A stretch of DNA of 64,000 bases, from NCBI GenBank assembly GCA_019454045.1, contig SKCR01049663.1:185359-249358 (forward strand). The letters run 5' to 3'. This document shows positions 11,246-22,610 of the stretch, piece after piece (position 1 is the stretch's first letter; each line of letters opens with the position of its first letter). The DNA comes from Zanthoxylum bungeanum. Lineage: Eukaryota > Streptophyta > Magnoliopsida > Sapindales > Rutaceae. The notes beneath the pieces are model-generated. The model made no database searches, was not told where the DNA came from, and saw only the letters and a list, made by a program, of their open reading frames with translations. A program made the position numbers and the translations under genes.

Positions 11246-13636
11246 TGTTGGGGTTGGTGCTCAGAGCGCCAATTCCCCGTTGTATTTCCTTGTAAATACT
11301 ATTGTAAACGTTTTATTATGAATAAAATAAGCAGTTTCTATAATATAATATATCTCTTTATATGGTAAAGACGTAATTGACCTTAGAATGATTAGTCATG
11401 ATTCAATTGCAAAAGTGTCGCAACTGACATTGAGTTGTATCATGACGTTGTCATTCTCAGACAGTTCCCGGTCAAGGTTTACACTACTTGGTCAGTAAAG
11501 TAAACCCATTGAGACCGGTACATGTCGTATACTAGAATATATGATTCCAATGGTTTCTCAATGAACCATGAGTCTTGGGGACTCGTACAGACGTGTAGGT
11601 GTTTACAGCAGATAAACACTGAACGACTCACTGAAAATTCTTAATGGATGGTACACCAACGTCAATAAGAATCTTCTCGGATTGAGTAGCATTTGTGATT
11701 CTTCGACTTGAGATACCACTGTGGACACATGAGACATCTTCCACACTTAGATGGCAGTCACATCACCAATATATTAAGATCAGACCTCCGCCTGTTCTTT
11801 GGTTGTGAACAGATCCTCAGGGTGTCCTGTGTGTGTCGAGATAGGATCCGTCAGTTCTGTGTACAGAGCATAAGTAGTCCATATATGATTAGCAATCAGA
11901 TAAAAACTATGGGCCCGTGGTACACTTTAGAAGTTAGTTCTAAGTGTTATTTTAGAGATTGCTAATAGAGACGTCGACGAGATTGTCCCTATAGAGATTT
12001 GACGTTTACATATATATCTCTGGGATATATCCGGATACCTGTGACGGAGGAATTAAACATATGCCATGACCTCGACTTGTATGATTCAGCGAGTTTATTT
12101 GTGGTCGTCATAATTTATGGGTGGGTAAATTATGGACATGAAATTGGATTTCGTGATGGATATGCCTGAATATAGAGAGTTTCACTAGTGAAATATACTC
12201 GTAGAGCACTAGGGAAACTTTATGAATAATACTGATTATTTATAAGTCGTTTAAATGTTAAACGAATAATACATGCGAAAGGACCTAATGATCATTTCCT
12301 AATTATTGTGTATTTGTATTTAATGATAGATTTTATTAAATACAAATTAATTAAATGTTAAATTGTGATATTTGACATATATCATATATATATGTATTTG
12401 GATAATTAAAGTAAATATAATACATATATTTAAAATATTTGTATTTAAATAATTATTTAATAATTAAATAATTAAATTAATTAAAAATATAAATATCTTT
12501 AGTTTTGATATTTTCGGAGATGCCTTGAGTTGCTTTATTTGACTTTTTGATAATCATTAAATGGTTTAATGATCATTTACACAGGTTGATAAATCAAAAT
12601 TAATTGAAACAAAAATAAATATATAGATATTTATTATATACTTAAATTTTCGACCAAGGGAAAAATTGTAGAGTATATATTGTTTTGTTTCATTTTCATT
12701 AGGTTAAGGTTAATAAGTTACACAAAAATAAACACAAAAGTGATGAGAGTAAAAGTTGAGGAACGAAAAGAAAAGCTTGGAAATTTCTTGATTTTGTAAG
12801 TTTTTCTTTAAACCTTTCAACTTAGAAAATATTTCTATCATGCTTAGCTTCAACATGTGTTGCTAGGATGTTGTCTCTACACTTTTAGTTGTGTTTTAAT
12901 TAGTTAAGAACTTGTTTGAAAGATGAAAGCATGTATGGTTACAAAGTAAGCTTGAAATGGTTCCATATGCTTTCTTTTGATTATTTGATTATCATGTTGC
13001 CATTCTAGAGTTGCTAAGCCACTCATTGATGACCTAGAATTGTTCTTGAGTTGTTTCATGATGGTGAGACTTGTTTGGTGTCGTAAAGTTTGAATTAAAG
13101 TGTTGGATTTAATTGATTTGATAAAATTTGTCAATTTGAAGAAATTATAAAATTTGGGTTCTTAACCTTTTCCAAATTTAGGGCTTTTCATATATATGAT
13201 GTAATATGGTGTTTATATAATGCATATTAATTTTTGAGTTGATTGGATTTGATCTTGACATGTTTTCAACAAAAATGGACCAAATTGTAAAAATTGAAAA
13301 ATTATGGTGTGTTCGGCAATTAGTAAAAATTTGGGGATTTTGTTGCAATCTGATTCTGATGTGTTGGACATGTTGGAAATCATTTTAGAAATGATTTAGA
13401 ATCATCCAAAATTGTAGTTGACAATTTTAGGACTAAATGATCAATTTGTAAAGTTTTGGGCCAATTCGGCAATTACCAAGAAATTTAGTTTCTTGTGCAA
13501 AATTTTAGTTTTTTAAGTATTGGGTAATTAATTAAATAAGTTTATTTAATTGATCCAAAAAAATTATTGAAATCGAAAAATTTTGATTTTCCGCGTTTCC
13601 GCTGCGTTACCGGATTTTCGCCATAAAACCCATACA
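11246..13636 (+). mobile_element. Solo LTR F (Copia type) inside LTR A'
   Basis: Starts TGTTGGGGTTGG and ends ACCCATACA, 2391 bp, flanked by an exact 5-bp duplication TATCT (11241-11245 and 13637-13641). No coding sequence. A second partial copy of this LTR is at 39487-39931. Assigned to Copia from the LTR start, which resembles that of family A. Confidence 0.82.
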
Positions 13637-14481
13637 TATCTAATACATAATTCAATACTATATGTCCCACTAATGAAAAATATAGATTTTGGAGAAGATC
13701 AAACTTACCTAGCAAGGTTGATTCAAATATCCAATCTAATTCTCCTTGTTGAAATATTTGGAGAACTTCCAAGGATTAGCAAGCTTCACCCCAAGATCCA
13801 ATCTTGATTTCTCCTAGATGAAATATTGTAGAGACCTCACAAATATTCTCTAAACACTTCTCTAACTTAGGCTAATTTCTCTAATTCTTGCTTGTATTTA
13901 GCTTTCTTAAGCTTTTATTTTCTTAATTAAAACTTCCCTAAAGCTTGCTTTATATAGAAAAACTTAGAAAATTTTTAATTATTAAAATTTGTAATTAACT
14001 TTTAGGTGGGCTTAATCTAATTTGTCCAAATATGTATAATTATATGTGACTAATCTCCATTGTCTACCACTTTGATTTAATCCAATTAAATTAAGACAAT
14101 GATTAAGAAATGGATTAGTTCAATGTTTGCCACTTTGATTTGATCCAATTAAATCAAGCCAAAACCTCCTATTATTATTACATACTTATAATTACCATAA
14201 TATCCTCAAATGGTAGAGATAATTATGATTTTACAGTTAAGCCCTTGTGTAATTATTGAATTAATCCAATTAGGTCAAAGTAAATAATCAATGTTATCCA
14301 ATAACACTTGATTATCTTAGTTGATAATTATAATATCAAATATTATCTTTTATCAAAATTAATCGGCTACCAAAGTGCTCAACGAGTACACTTCATATTG
14401 AGACTCTCTAAGTTCAGACATGTTCGTCATATAAGCCTAGCTAATATGAACGCAATTCGGCCACCTCCGAATTCGCGAAGA

Positions 14482-14978
14482 ACACGAACGACTTTTCTGA
14501 ACTATACAAGTCGAAGTCATTATATATGTTTAACAATCCCTCCTTCATAGGTTATCCGAGTTGTGCTTAGGAAAAACACATCTCATGTCGACATGTCCAT
14601 GATTCTTCATAACTGATGTGATCCACCCTAGGTGATCGACTTTTGACAAAGCTTTAAGAATCATGACTTTACTTACATGGATACCTAAACCCATTATGGT
14701 ATACATACGGGCCGACGGATCCTATCTTGCTTCACACTTGTTTACTGAGTGCATCGGTCCACACCCAACAAACATCTAGAGGTCAGACCATGAAATGTTT
14801 TCTTAAAGCTTTGTCAAAAGTCGATCACCTAGGGTGGATCACATCAGTTATGAAGAATCATGGACATGTCGACATGAGATGTGTTTTTCCTAAGCATAAC
14901 TCGGATAACCTATGAATGAGGGATTGTTAAACATATATAATGACTTCGACTTGTATAGTTCATAAAGGTCGTTCGTGT
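14482..14978. repeat. Near-perfect 179-bp inverted repeat inside LTR A'
   Basis: The left arm 14482-14660 is the reverse complement of 14800-14978 with few mismatches, separated by a 139-bp spacer. The spacer is itself directly repeated just right of the hairpin (about 14993-15130). No other A/C-family LTR in the window has this arrangement. Confidence 0.88.
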
Positions 14979-15680
14979 GGAGGATCTCATGAATCATGAC
15001 TTTACTCACATGGATACCTAAACCCCTTATGGTATACATACGGGCCGACAGATCCTATCTTGCTTCACACTTGATTACTGAGTGCATCGGTCCACACCCA
15101 ACGAACATCTAGAGGTCAGACCATGAAATGTTTATGACATACATGGCATCAAAGTGTGGATGATCTCACACAAAATCAATGTTATCCTATAGTCAAGGGA
15201 TTACATATGCTACTCGACTCGAAGAGATTCTTATTGACGGTGGTGTGTACTTCCAACTATTAGGAATCACCTGTGAGTCATTCAGTATTTGGTCCAACCA
15301 ATACCCACACGTCTATAAGAGTTTCCAAAAACTCATGGTACATCAGATTAAACTATTGGAACTCCAATTCCAATATACGACATGTGTTAATCCTCTAGGT
15401 TATAGGAATTCGACCATATTCCAAAACCAATGACTAGGAATATATATTCACTCTAAGAATAATTTACAACAATAATTCTTATCTCAATGTCGGACCACCT
15501 AGTGTCTAGTTTTACTACAAGACTATTCTAAGGTCGATGTCATTCTTAACATATCTATACATCAATCTAATACGCATAATGACAATACCATTAATAAGAT
15601 ATGAAATAAAATGTAGTTATTTTATTAATAAATAATAAAATATACAATTCAGATTGACACTCCAAGCACCAACTCCAACA

Positions 15681-16607
15681 AGTGTGAAAGTCTACATTTG
15701 CAAGAACTTCTCCATGAAAGATATGGGTAAGGCTTCTTATATACTAGGTATAAGGCTCTACCGGGATAGAGTTAGGAAGCTTATAGGATTGTCTCAATCG
15801 ACGTACATAGATAATATGTTAGAAAGGTACGGTTTTACCAACTGCAAGACAGTAAATGTAACTTTCCGATAGGACATAAATCTTTCGAAGAAAATGACAC
15901 CTCAGACCGAGGAAGAAAGAGTTAGGATGTCTAACTTGCCATATGCTTCTTGTATTGGAAGTATTATGTATGCTATGTTATGTGACATGCATCATTTTCG
16001 GCGTCAGTGTGACTAGCCGATATCAATCCGATCCGGGTAATGATCATTGGAAAACTGTGAAACATATCCTGAAATATCTTAAGGGTACTAGGATTAAGTT
16101 TATGATATATGGAGAAGATGAGCTACAAGTTAAGGGTTATACAGACTCCGACTTCCAGGGAGATCCAGATGATAGAAAGTCTACATCCGGATACATATTT
16201 ACCCTTAATAGTGGTGCAGTTAGTTGGCGATGTTTAAAGTAAGGCTCAATAGCTGATTCGACCACCGAGGTGGAATTTATAGTGGCTTCAAAAGCTGTTA
16301 AAGAAGCTGTTTAGATTAGAAGTTTTTTCACAGAACTTGACGTTATGCCTAGTTTTACAGATTTGATCCCATTGTACTGTGATAATAGCAGAGCCATTGC
16401 GCAGACTAATGAGCCGATGGCGCATTCCAAGTCTAAGCACGTGGAAATGAAATATCACGTGATAAGAGAGATCATTGAATGAAAAGACATAGTGGTCTTG
16501 AAGGTTCAAGGACTAGACAACATAGCAGACCCGCTTACAAAGGTCTTACCTCTTAAGTTATTCGATAAACCTGTGGAGGAGATGAGACTACGATACCATC
16601 CTGATTA
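15681..16607 (+). pseudogene. Copia A reverse transcriptase C-terminus and RNase H
   Basis: Continues the pol reading after LTR A': the SYILGIRLYRDR phrase near 15735, then RNase H with GYTDSDFQGD near 16137, the STSGYIF and SWRCLK phrases, and the terminal CDNSRAIA and KHVEMKYH motifs up to a stop at 16605-16607. Frameshifts occur near 15870 and 16010, and stops near 16240, 16312 and 16480. RNase H would remove RNA during reverse transcription; this copy is not functional. Confidence 0.88.
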
Positions 16608-16615
16608 GCACTAAG

Positions 16616-16627
16616 CAAGTGGGAGTT
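16616..16627 (+). other. Polypurine tract of Copia A
   Basis: CAAGTGGGAGTT immediately before the 3' LTR start; it is the expected plus-strand primer. Confidence 0.75.
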
Positions 16628-18308
16628 TGTTGGAGTTGGTGCTTGGAGCGCCAATCCGAATAATGTATTATACATTTTATTATTTATTAATAAAATAACT
16701 ATATTTTCATTTCAAACCTTATTAATGGTAATATCATTTTGCATATTAGATAGATGTATAATATGCTAAGAATGACATCGACCTTAGAATAGTCTTGTAG
16801 TGACATTGGACACCAGGTGGTCCGATATTGAGATAATATTACTATCATAAACTATTCTTAAAGTAAATATTCTTAGTCGTTGGTTTTGGAATATGGTCGA
16901 ATTGCGATAACCTAGAAGACTAGCACTTGTTGTATATTGAAATTGGAGTTCCAATGGTTTAACCCGATATACCATGAGCTTTGTAAGCTCATAAGACATA
17001 TGGATATTCGTTGAAGCAAATACTGGATGACTCACATGTGATTCTTAATAGTTGGAAGTACACACCACCGTCAATAGAAATCTCCTCAAGTCGAGTAGCA
17101 TATGTAATCCTTTGACTATAGGATATCATTGATTTTGTGTGAGATCCTCCACACTTTGATGCCATGTATGTCAGAAACCTTTCATGGTCTGACTTCCAGA
17201 TGTTCGTTGGGTGTGGACTGATACACTCGTTAATCAAGTGCGTATCAAGATATGATCCATCAGCCCGTATGTGTACCATAAAAGGGTTTAGGTATCGATG
17301 TGTGTAAGTCACGACTCCTAAAGACTTTGGCCAAAGCCGATCATCTAGGATAGATCGCATTAGTTGTAAAGAATCATGGATATGTCTACATGAGATGTGT
17401 GCCTCGGAAACTCGAAAGTATATTCTATGTTTCCTCAGCACAACTCGGATATCCTACGACAGTGGGATTCTTAAACATATGTGATAACCTCGACTTGTAA
17501 AGTTCAGAAAGGTCATTCATATTCTTCGCGATTTCGGAGGTGCCGAATTGCGTACATATTAGCTAGGTATATATGACAAACATGTCTGGATTTAGAGAGT
17601 CTCATATTATGAAGTGTACTCGTTGAGCACTTGGGTAGCCAATTAATTTTGATAAAATATAATATTCTATATTAGAATTTGGAACTCTAGAAAATAGCTT
17701 GGAGCTAAGGCTACAATTCTAGAATTACTTGACCACCTTTGAGTGACCTAGAATTGTTAGTGAGTCATTTCATTGTGGGATTCTAATTTGGTTTGTGTTT
17801 TGGATTCAAAATTTATGCAAGTAAGTATTTAGAATAAATTTATGTTATGTAAAAATATTTGATATTTTGAAAAACTTGAATTTTTATTCTATAACATGTG
17901 TTGATGTTGGTTTTGATGTTAAAATTAATTTTTGGCGTTTTAAAAATGTTTAGGGAAGATCAGAAGAAATTAGAGTAAAATACCCTAATTCATCCAGCTT
18001 TTTGGAAATAAAGCTGAAAGTAATGTTTGAAAAATAAATGAAATTGAAAAAAAAGGTTTGTTTCAGTGCGCAGTGCGCACGCGCACTGTAGCGCGTGCTT
18101 CGCGCGCTACGCTCACCGAATCTTATTTTCTTCCGTTCTTGAGCCATGGACTTCGATTCAGTCCCAATTGTTTTTATATACTCGTAATGGAATATAGTAT
18201 TTCATTAAATTTTTAAAATTACACCCATACCTGATATCCATGGGTTAGATCCATTTCCACTACGCGGGGTACTGATCCGACCCTAGGAGTCTCACAATCG
18301 CCCCAACA
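16628..18308 (+). repeat. 3' LTR of Copia A (internally deleted)
   Basis: Starts TGTTGGAGTTGGTGC and ends CCCCAACA, 1681 bp. It lacks about 0.77 kb relative to LTR C, jumping near 17670 from the ATAATATTC block to the GAATTTGGAACTCTAG block. This is a different segment from the one missing in the 5' LTR. Confidence 0.88.
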
Positions 18309-18313
18309 GGTGG
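18309..18313. repeat. Target-site duplication GGTGG, right copy (Copia A)
   Basis: Matches 3181-3185 exactly. Confidence 0.9.
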
Positions 18314-18755
18314 AACAACATCTTTTGAAGCCTATATAAAGAGGTTGAAGTCATAGATTCAAGGGTTAGAAAATTTTTTATTTCACTGTTTGTAAAAGCC
18401 AATAGCTCAAGAACTAGAGATAGAGAGGGAAAGCTGGTCAGTTACCCGACCACTTGAGAGAATTGTAATAAATTTATGTATGGCCCGATGTGTTTATCAC
18501 TTTGTGAGTTCATTTCCTCGTTTGTAGTTCAGGTCGGTCTTGACCTCGAGCAGTAATAAAATATCCCAATTTTCTCCCGTTGAAGTAGGTTGAAACCACT
18601 CTCCGCTGAACCACGTAAATCCTTGCCTCTGTGATTTATTTCTTTGATAAAGTTTGTGCGGTTTCCCACTAACCAAATAAATTCATCATTGAAAGGGGTT
18701 TATTTGAGGGAGAATTTCTAATTTTGCCATTCGAATGAAAAAAATTGTCAACTCT

Positions 18756-18773
18756 TGGCACCGTCTGTGGGGA
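18756..18773 (+). other. Primer-binding site of Gypsy element H
   Basis: TGGCACCGTCTGTGGGGA lies 5 bp after the LTR end TGTCA, and is close to the TGGCGCCGTCTGTGGG site found in Tat-lineage plant Gypsy elements. Confidence 0.7.
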
Positions 18774-19055
18774 GAAATCCAAAAAGTAATACAGCACACT
18801 AAGACGATGACAGAGGATAGGAATCATAAAGCTCCAAAGGCATCAACGTCGGAGTGGATGGAAAAGATGGAATAAAACCTATAGGTGGAAATGGAGAAGA
18901 CAGGTGAGGATAGAGAGTCAAACCAAACTTTTTTTGAAGGAAATGATAGAGAATGTGGAGAAGTTAGACAAGAAATCGTGAGAGCAGGCTCATGCGGGAC
19001 CTAGTTGTTAGATGGAAGAATTTATCATTGGGAAGAGACCAGTTGGTGGAGAATG
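18774..19055 (+). pseudogene. Leader or gag start of Gypsy H, truncated
   Basis: Purine-rich sequence after the PBS with a short broken Glu/Lys/Met-rich reading, typical of the first part of a Tat gag. It stops where Copia E begins at 19056. No domain can be identified. Confidence 0.4.
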
Positions 19056-22000
19056 TGTTGGAATATATGCCCTAGATTTTCATGTAATGTGTAAATGGAA
19101 TTATTTATTTAAAATAAAAGATTTATTGTTCATTTATCAATTGTTTTGATTTAAATCACATATTGTAAATTATCCGATTTACTCTTAATTACTTACATGC
19201 CTTCAGATTTAGTGTATGGGTATCATACACAAGAGGATTTAAGTATGAAGTTAGTAATCTAAAATAGTCAATAGAGAGCAAACAAAACATGTACTGTATT
19301 TGTGATTTATCTATAAATACGGTCCATTCTATAAATATATGGCGACCTTGATCCGAGATCGTTCATATGGTGACATGAGAATGAAAGCACCTTATATGAT
19401 GTGATCATATAGGACTGGACCCGGATAGAAATGAATTTCTTATAATATACGTTAAATAAAGAAATTCATTTCAATCTACTAGATGGTCATATATAAATTG
19501 ATCTTAATCTTGAGTGTACTACGAACTCCTGCATGATAGGTCATGTCCTTTGATTTACAAAGGTGAGGTTGGTATAGAAATCCCGACCAATAGCTACGTA
19601 TTTTGGGGATATGGTTTGGTGTGTAGCTGTGAACATTTTACATAGATATGAAGTTCACTTTTTCTTGTTAGAAGTTGATGAATATCTTCATTAAGGGTTG
19701 ATTCGGTACTTGAACAATTAGAGTGTTCAAGTCTTTCCATTATGAATAGAAAGATTTATATTCATTATAATTATGAATAAATCGTTCATTAGAGAATGAA
19801 TGGTACTTAAGGTAAAAATAATTGGAGGGGTATAACGAACATTTTGATCCGGCTCTAATTATGAGATACTCGTAAAGGGTCAACTCATATGTAATGACTA
19901 TATCGATGGACATCAATGTAGTTCGGCTTATATAATATATCTACGAAAACAAGAGCGCTGCTTTGGGTTTTTAGTGGAATAACCTAAAGTTAATAATTCA
20001 GAATATTTAATTAAAGATTTTAATTAATATTTCGGGATTATTGAAGCTCAGAACTGTAGGTTCATTTCGTCCCCGTGCAAGCTCAATATATTGTAACAAA
20101 TTAAATATAATTGGATAGTCCAATTCTAAACTCACATATATTATTAATATGATTGATAATATATTTGTCACATGGGGAACTTATATTAATTTTAATATAA
20201 GTTATTTATTTAATATTAATGATTATAAGATAATCACTTAACATTTTATAATTTTAAATCTTGCAATTATTAAATTATATATTGTATATAATTTTAGTTT
20301 TGGAAACAAATGGATTTAAAATTTGATTTTAAATTCATATCTTTATTAATATGGAAGTTACAAGAGTTATTTTAGCAAATTGATTATGTCTTAAAGAATA
20401 CATTTAATAAAACATTTTTGCAATAAAATAGGCACATGGCCGAATTTTTGGAACAAAAAAGGGAAGGATTTCTTTTATTTTTTGACAATAATATTAAACC
20501 CTAGATATAAAAGGAAAAAAGGTTTTTCCTTTTCACCGTAATTTTTTTATTGAAAAATCCTAGCCACCATTGTTCTTGTTTTTTCTCAAGAGTCGAAAGA
20601 AAAAGAAAGAACAACAAAAAGAAAAATTGGTGTGTGACAATTTGAGTTCTCTAAAAAGTTTAGAGACTTTGTTAGTGAGAGTAGCCCATATTACCTTTTG
20701 CTGGTAGCGAGTTATAGTACGGAAGACCATTCAGAGTTTGAAAATATTTATTCATCTTCTTATTATTACCATTCTCAGCAGTGAGCAGAAAAATATATTC
20801 ACTGCCGCCACTTGGGAGTTTTGTGTGGTTTAGTTTTAGTTCTTTTTTTATGCAGAATTTTCGGCAGTACAAAGGGCTGACTTGGGGATTTTTTGAGGGT
20901 GTTTTAGAGTTTAAAAAATATCCAGAACCGCTATCCAAAATTAGGAAAACAACCAGAACTAAAATAGTGAGCTGTGCGTGCGTATATCGAGCTTTTGGTG
21001 TGCAAAATAGTCCAATTTTTTGGGCTTCTGTCCGGGGCTGGAAAAATCATAAAAAAAACAGAAGCAAAACAAGTTCAATAGACCTGGACAGTTTCAGCAA
21101 TAGATGGGAAGAGCATAAAAAGTTTTCAAGGTCGATCCTGGTGCCTAACATGCTTTCGCCGCGCGAGAAATTATTTCCTATGATTGGCATTTAGAGCGAG
21201 GTTGAAAAGTGTTCTTAACCATTCTTATTTTTATTAAAAAGTTTTTGTTTTCTTAATTATTTATATGTGATATGAATATTTTTGCATGTTGTGATGAGTA
21301 GGCACAAATTTAATGTTCATGTGATGAATATTTTTATTTAAGTTTATGTGATGAATGTATTGTATTGTTCGTAAATTTTTTCGGCTCTTCTTTTTTGTGT
21401 TATTTTATTTTTGGGTAATGTAATGCCATACGGCCAATTTTTACAAAGTGTTGTAAATAAATTTTATGTAATTTTTGAATTGTATCAATTTTTATGTAAA
21501 TTGGAGAGCCCATATCGTCAACTACTACATAAGAAATTTTTCCCCTTCCATGGAGCAAGATTTGAAGACCAAGAGATGCCTTAGAAAATTTTGTACTAAT
21601 TAGATTAGTATAAAAAAACATAGGAGCATGATCAATGTAATTTTTTTATGTGTATATTTTATTTGAAATGTTTGAATAACATGTCATATAGCATAGAGTG
21701 TCTGCTCTTATATTTTCACATGTCATAACATGTAATAAATGCATGGATAAAATTTGATTTTATGAAATTTAAAAGGATTAAATTGGAATATGATATGCAT
21801 GTAAAAAATTAATTAGATTAATTATTTTAATGGTTTAAAATTTAAAAATTCGAATTTGTTGTATATATGGGCTTTATAAGTGCATTATGTTTTCCCTTGG
21901 TATATCGAATGGAAACCCGAAGGTAAATTTCATAGCCGATTTTGAATGGACGGTAGTGTGGTCTACGTTTGTGATATAATTTCATGTACCATTGGAATTT

Positions 22001-22430
22001 ATAAGACGCTTATATGGATTAAATAGTTTAATTAAATTTTATCCCTTATTTGAATTTCTAATTTTTAAACTTTTTAGTGATTACAAATTTTAGGGGGATG
22101 TCCGACGTTATTCCTGCAAAGTATGAGCCGATGGTTATAACATTTTTGATGATGAAGTCATTGCAGGGCATGTTCGGTCAGCCTTCAGAGTGGTAACGTT
22201 ATGAGGCTATGGTCTCAGTGATGACTGCAAGGATGAAGGAAGAGACATCGGTCCGAGAACACGTCTTGAAGATGATGGTATATCTCAACATGGTCGAAAT
22301 TCATGGTCTCTTATTGACGAGTGTAGTCGGTGAACATGATCATGGAAACTCTTCCGAATAGTTTCTTACAGTTTAAAATTGGATGATATATCATTGAATC
22401 TTGAGACGCATCCTAGTGGAATTTACATAC
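19056..22430 (+). mobile_element. Copia E remnant: LTR, PBS, leader and gag fragment
   Basis: A single LTR 19056-21183 (TGTTGGAATATATGCC start, TTTCCTATGA end), a degenerate PBS at 21184-21197 (TTGGCATTTAGAGC, resembling TTGGTATCAGAGC), an AT-rich leader, and a gag fragment starting near 22093. The rest of the element and its 3' LTR are missing; sequence beyond about 22430 belongs to something else. Confidence 0.7.
22093..22400 (+). pseudogene. Copia E gag fragment
   Basis: Conceptual reading contains SVREHVLKMMVYLNMVEIHG, matching the conserved helical region of Copia gag (SVREHVLKM...), followed by a stop after GNSSE. It is short, frameshifted and lacks a zinc knuckle. Confidence 0.65.
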
Positions 22431-22610
22431 ACAATTTCAAAAAGAAAAATAACAATATAGTCTCGAGAATCTGACTTTAAAAAACCTTTGTAGGCACTGC
22501 ATTTTTGCATGTAAGTCCCGATGATGAGTCTCATATGGAGACACTACCTTTTAAGTTGTGGAAGTCGCGGGAAACGGACGTCGGAAGGGAAAAGTCAGAA
22601 ATCAGTACTT

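Larger units (their letters stand above)
10510..15680 (-). mobile_element. Inverted solo LTR A' (Copia A/C family), interrupted by LTR F
   Basis: Reads TGTTGGGGC to CTCCAACA on the plus strand, the reverse complement of the A/C LTR ends, and is flanked by an exact duplication AGTGT (10505-10509 and 15681-15685). Subtracting LTR F leaves about 2.8 kb, about 320 bp more than LTR C. The excess is accounted for by the inverted and direct duplication at 14482-15130. It splits the reverse transcriptase of Copia A, a member of its own family. Confidence 0.9.
3186..18308 (+). mobile_element. Copia A, full-length but degenerate LTR retrotransposon with nested insertions
   Basis: LTRs are 3186-4828 and 16628-18308, with a PBS at 4832 and a polypurine tract just before 16628. 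The order of remnants (gag, protease, integrase, reverse transcriptase, RNase H) is that of Ty1/Copia. Reverse transcriptase is broken by two insertions: a B-family solo LTR after 8280, and an inverted A-family solo LTR after 10509. Many in-frame stops, mostly TGA, plus frameshifts show it is dead. The 5-bp duplication GGTGG on both sides shows it inserted as a unit into LTR H. Confidence 0.92.
2515..18750 (+). mobile_element. Gypsy (Tat-like) LTR H, split by Copia A
   Basis: The left part is 2515-3185 and the right part 18314-18750; Copia A sits between them flanked by a GGTGG duplication, so joining the two parts gives about 1.1 kb of LTR. It begins TGTTGATGG, has a TATA-like CCTATATAAAG near 18340, and ends in TGTCA just before a tRNA-type primer-binding site. 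The family assignment rests on that site, which resembles the one used by Tat-lineage Gypsy elements. No matching second LTR is in the window, so the element is truncated. Confidence 0.6.

Noticed and set aside
16989..17441. 150-aa minus-strand frame
   Set aside because: Within the Copia A 3' LTR; a frame present because of LTR composition, and related LTR copies have it broken.
20781..21194. 137-aa plus-strand frame
   Set aside because: Lies within the Copia E LTR up to its PBS; no domain and no second copy to test it.
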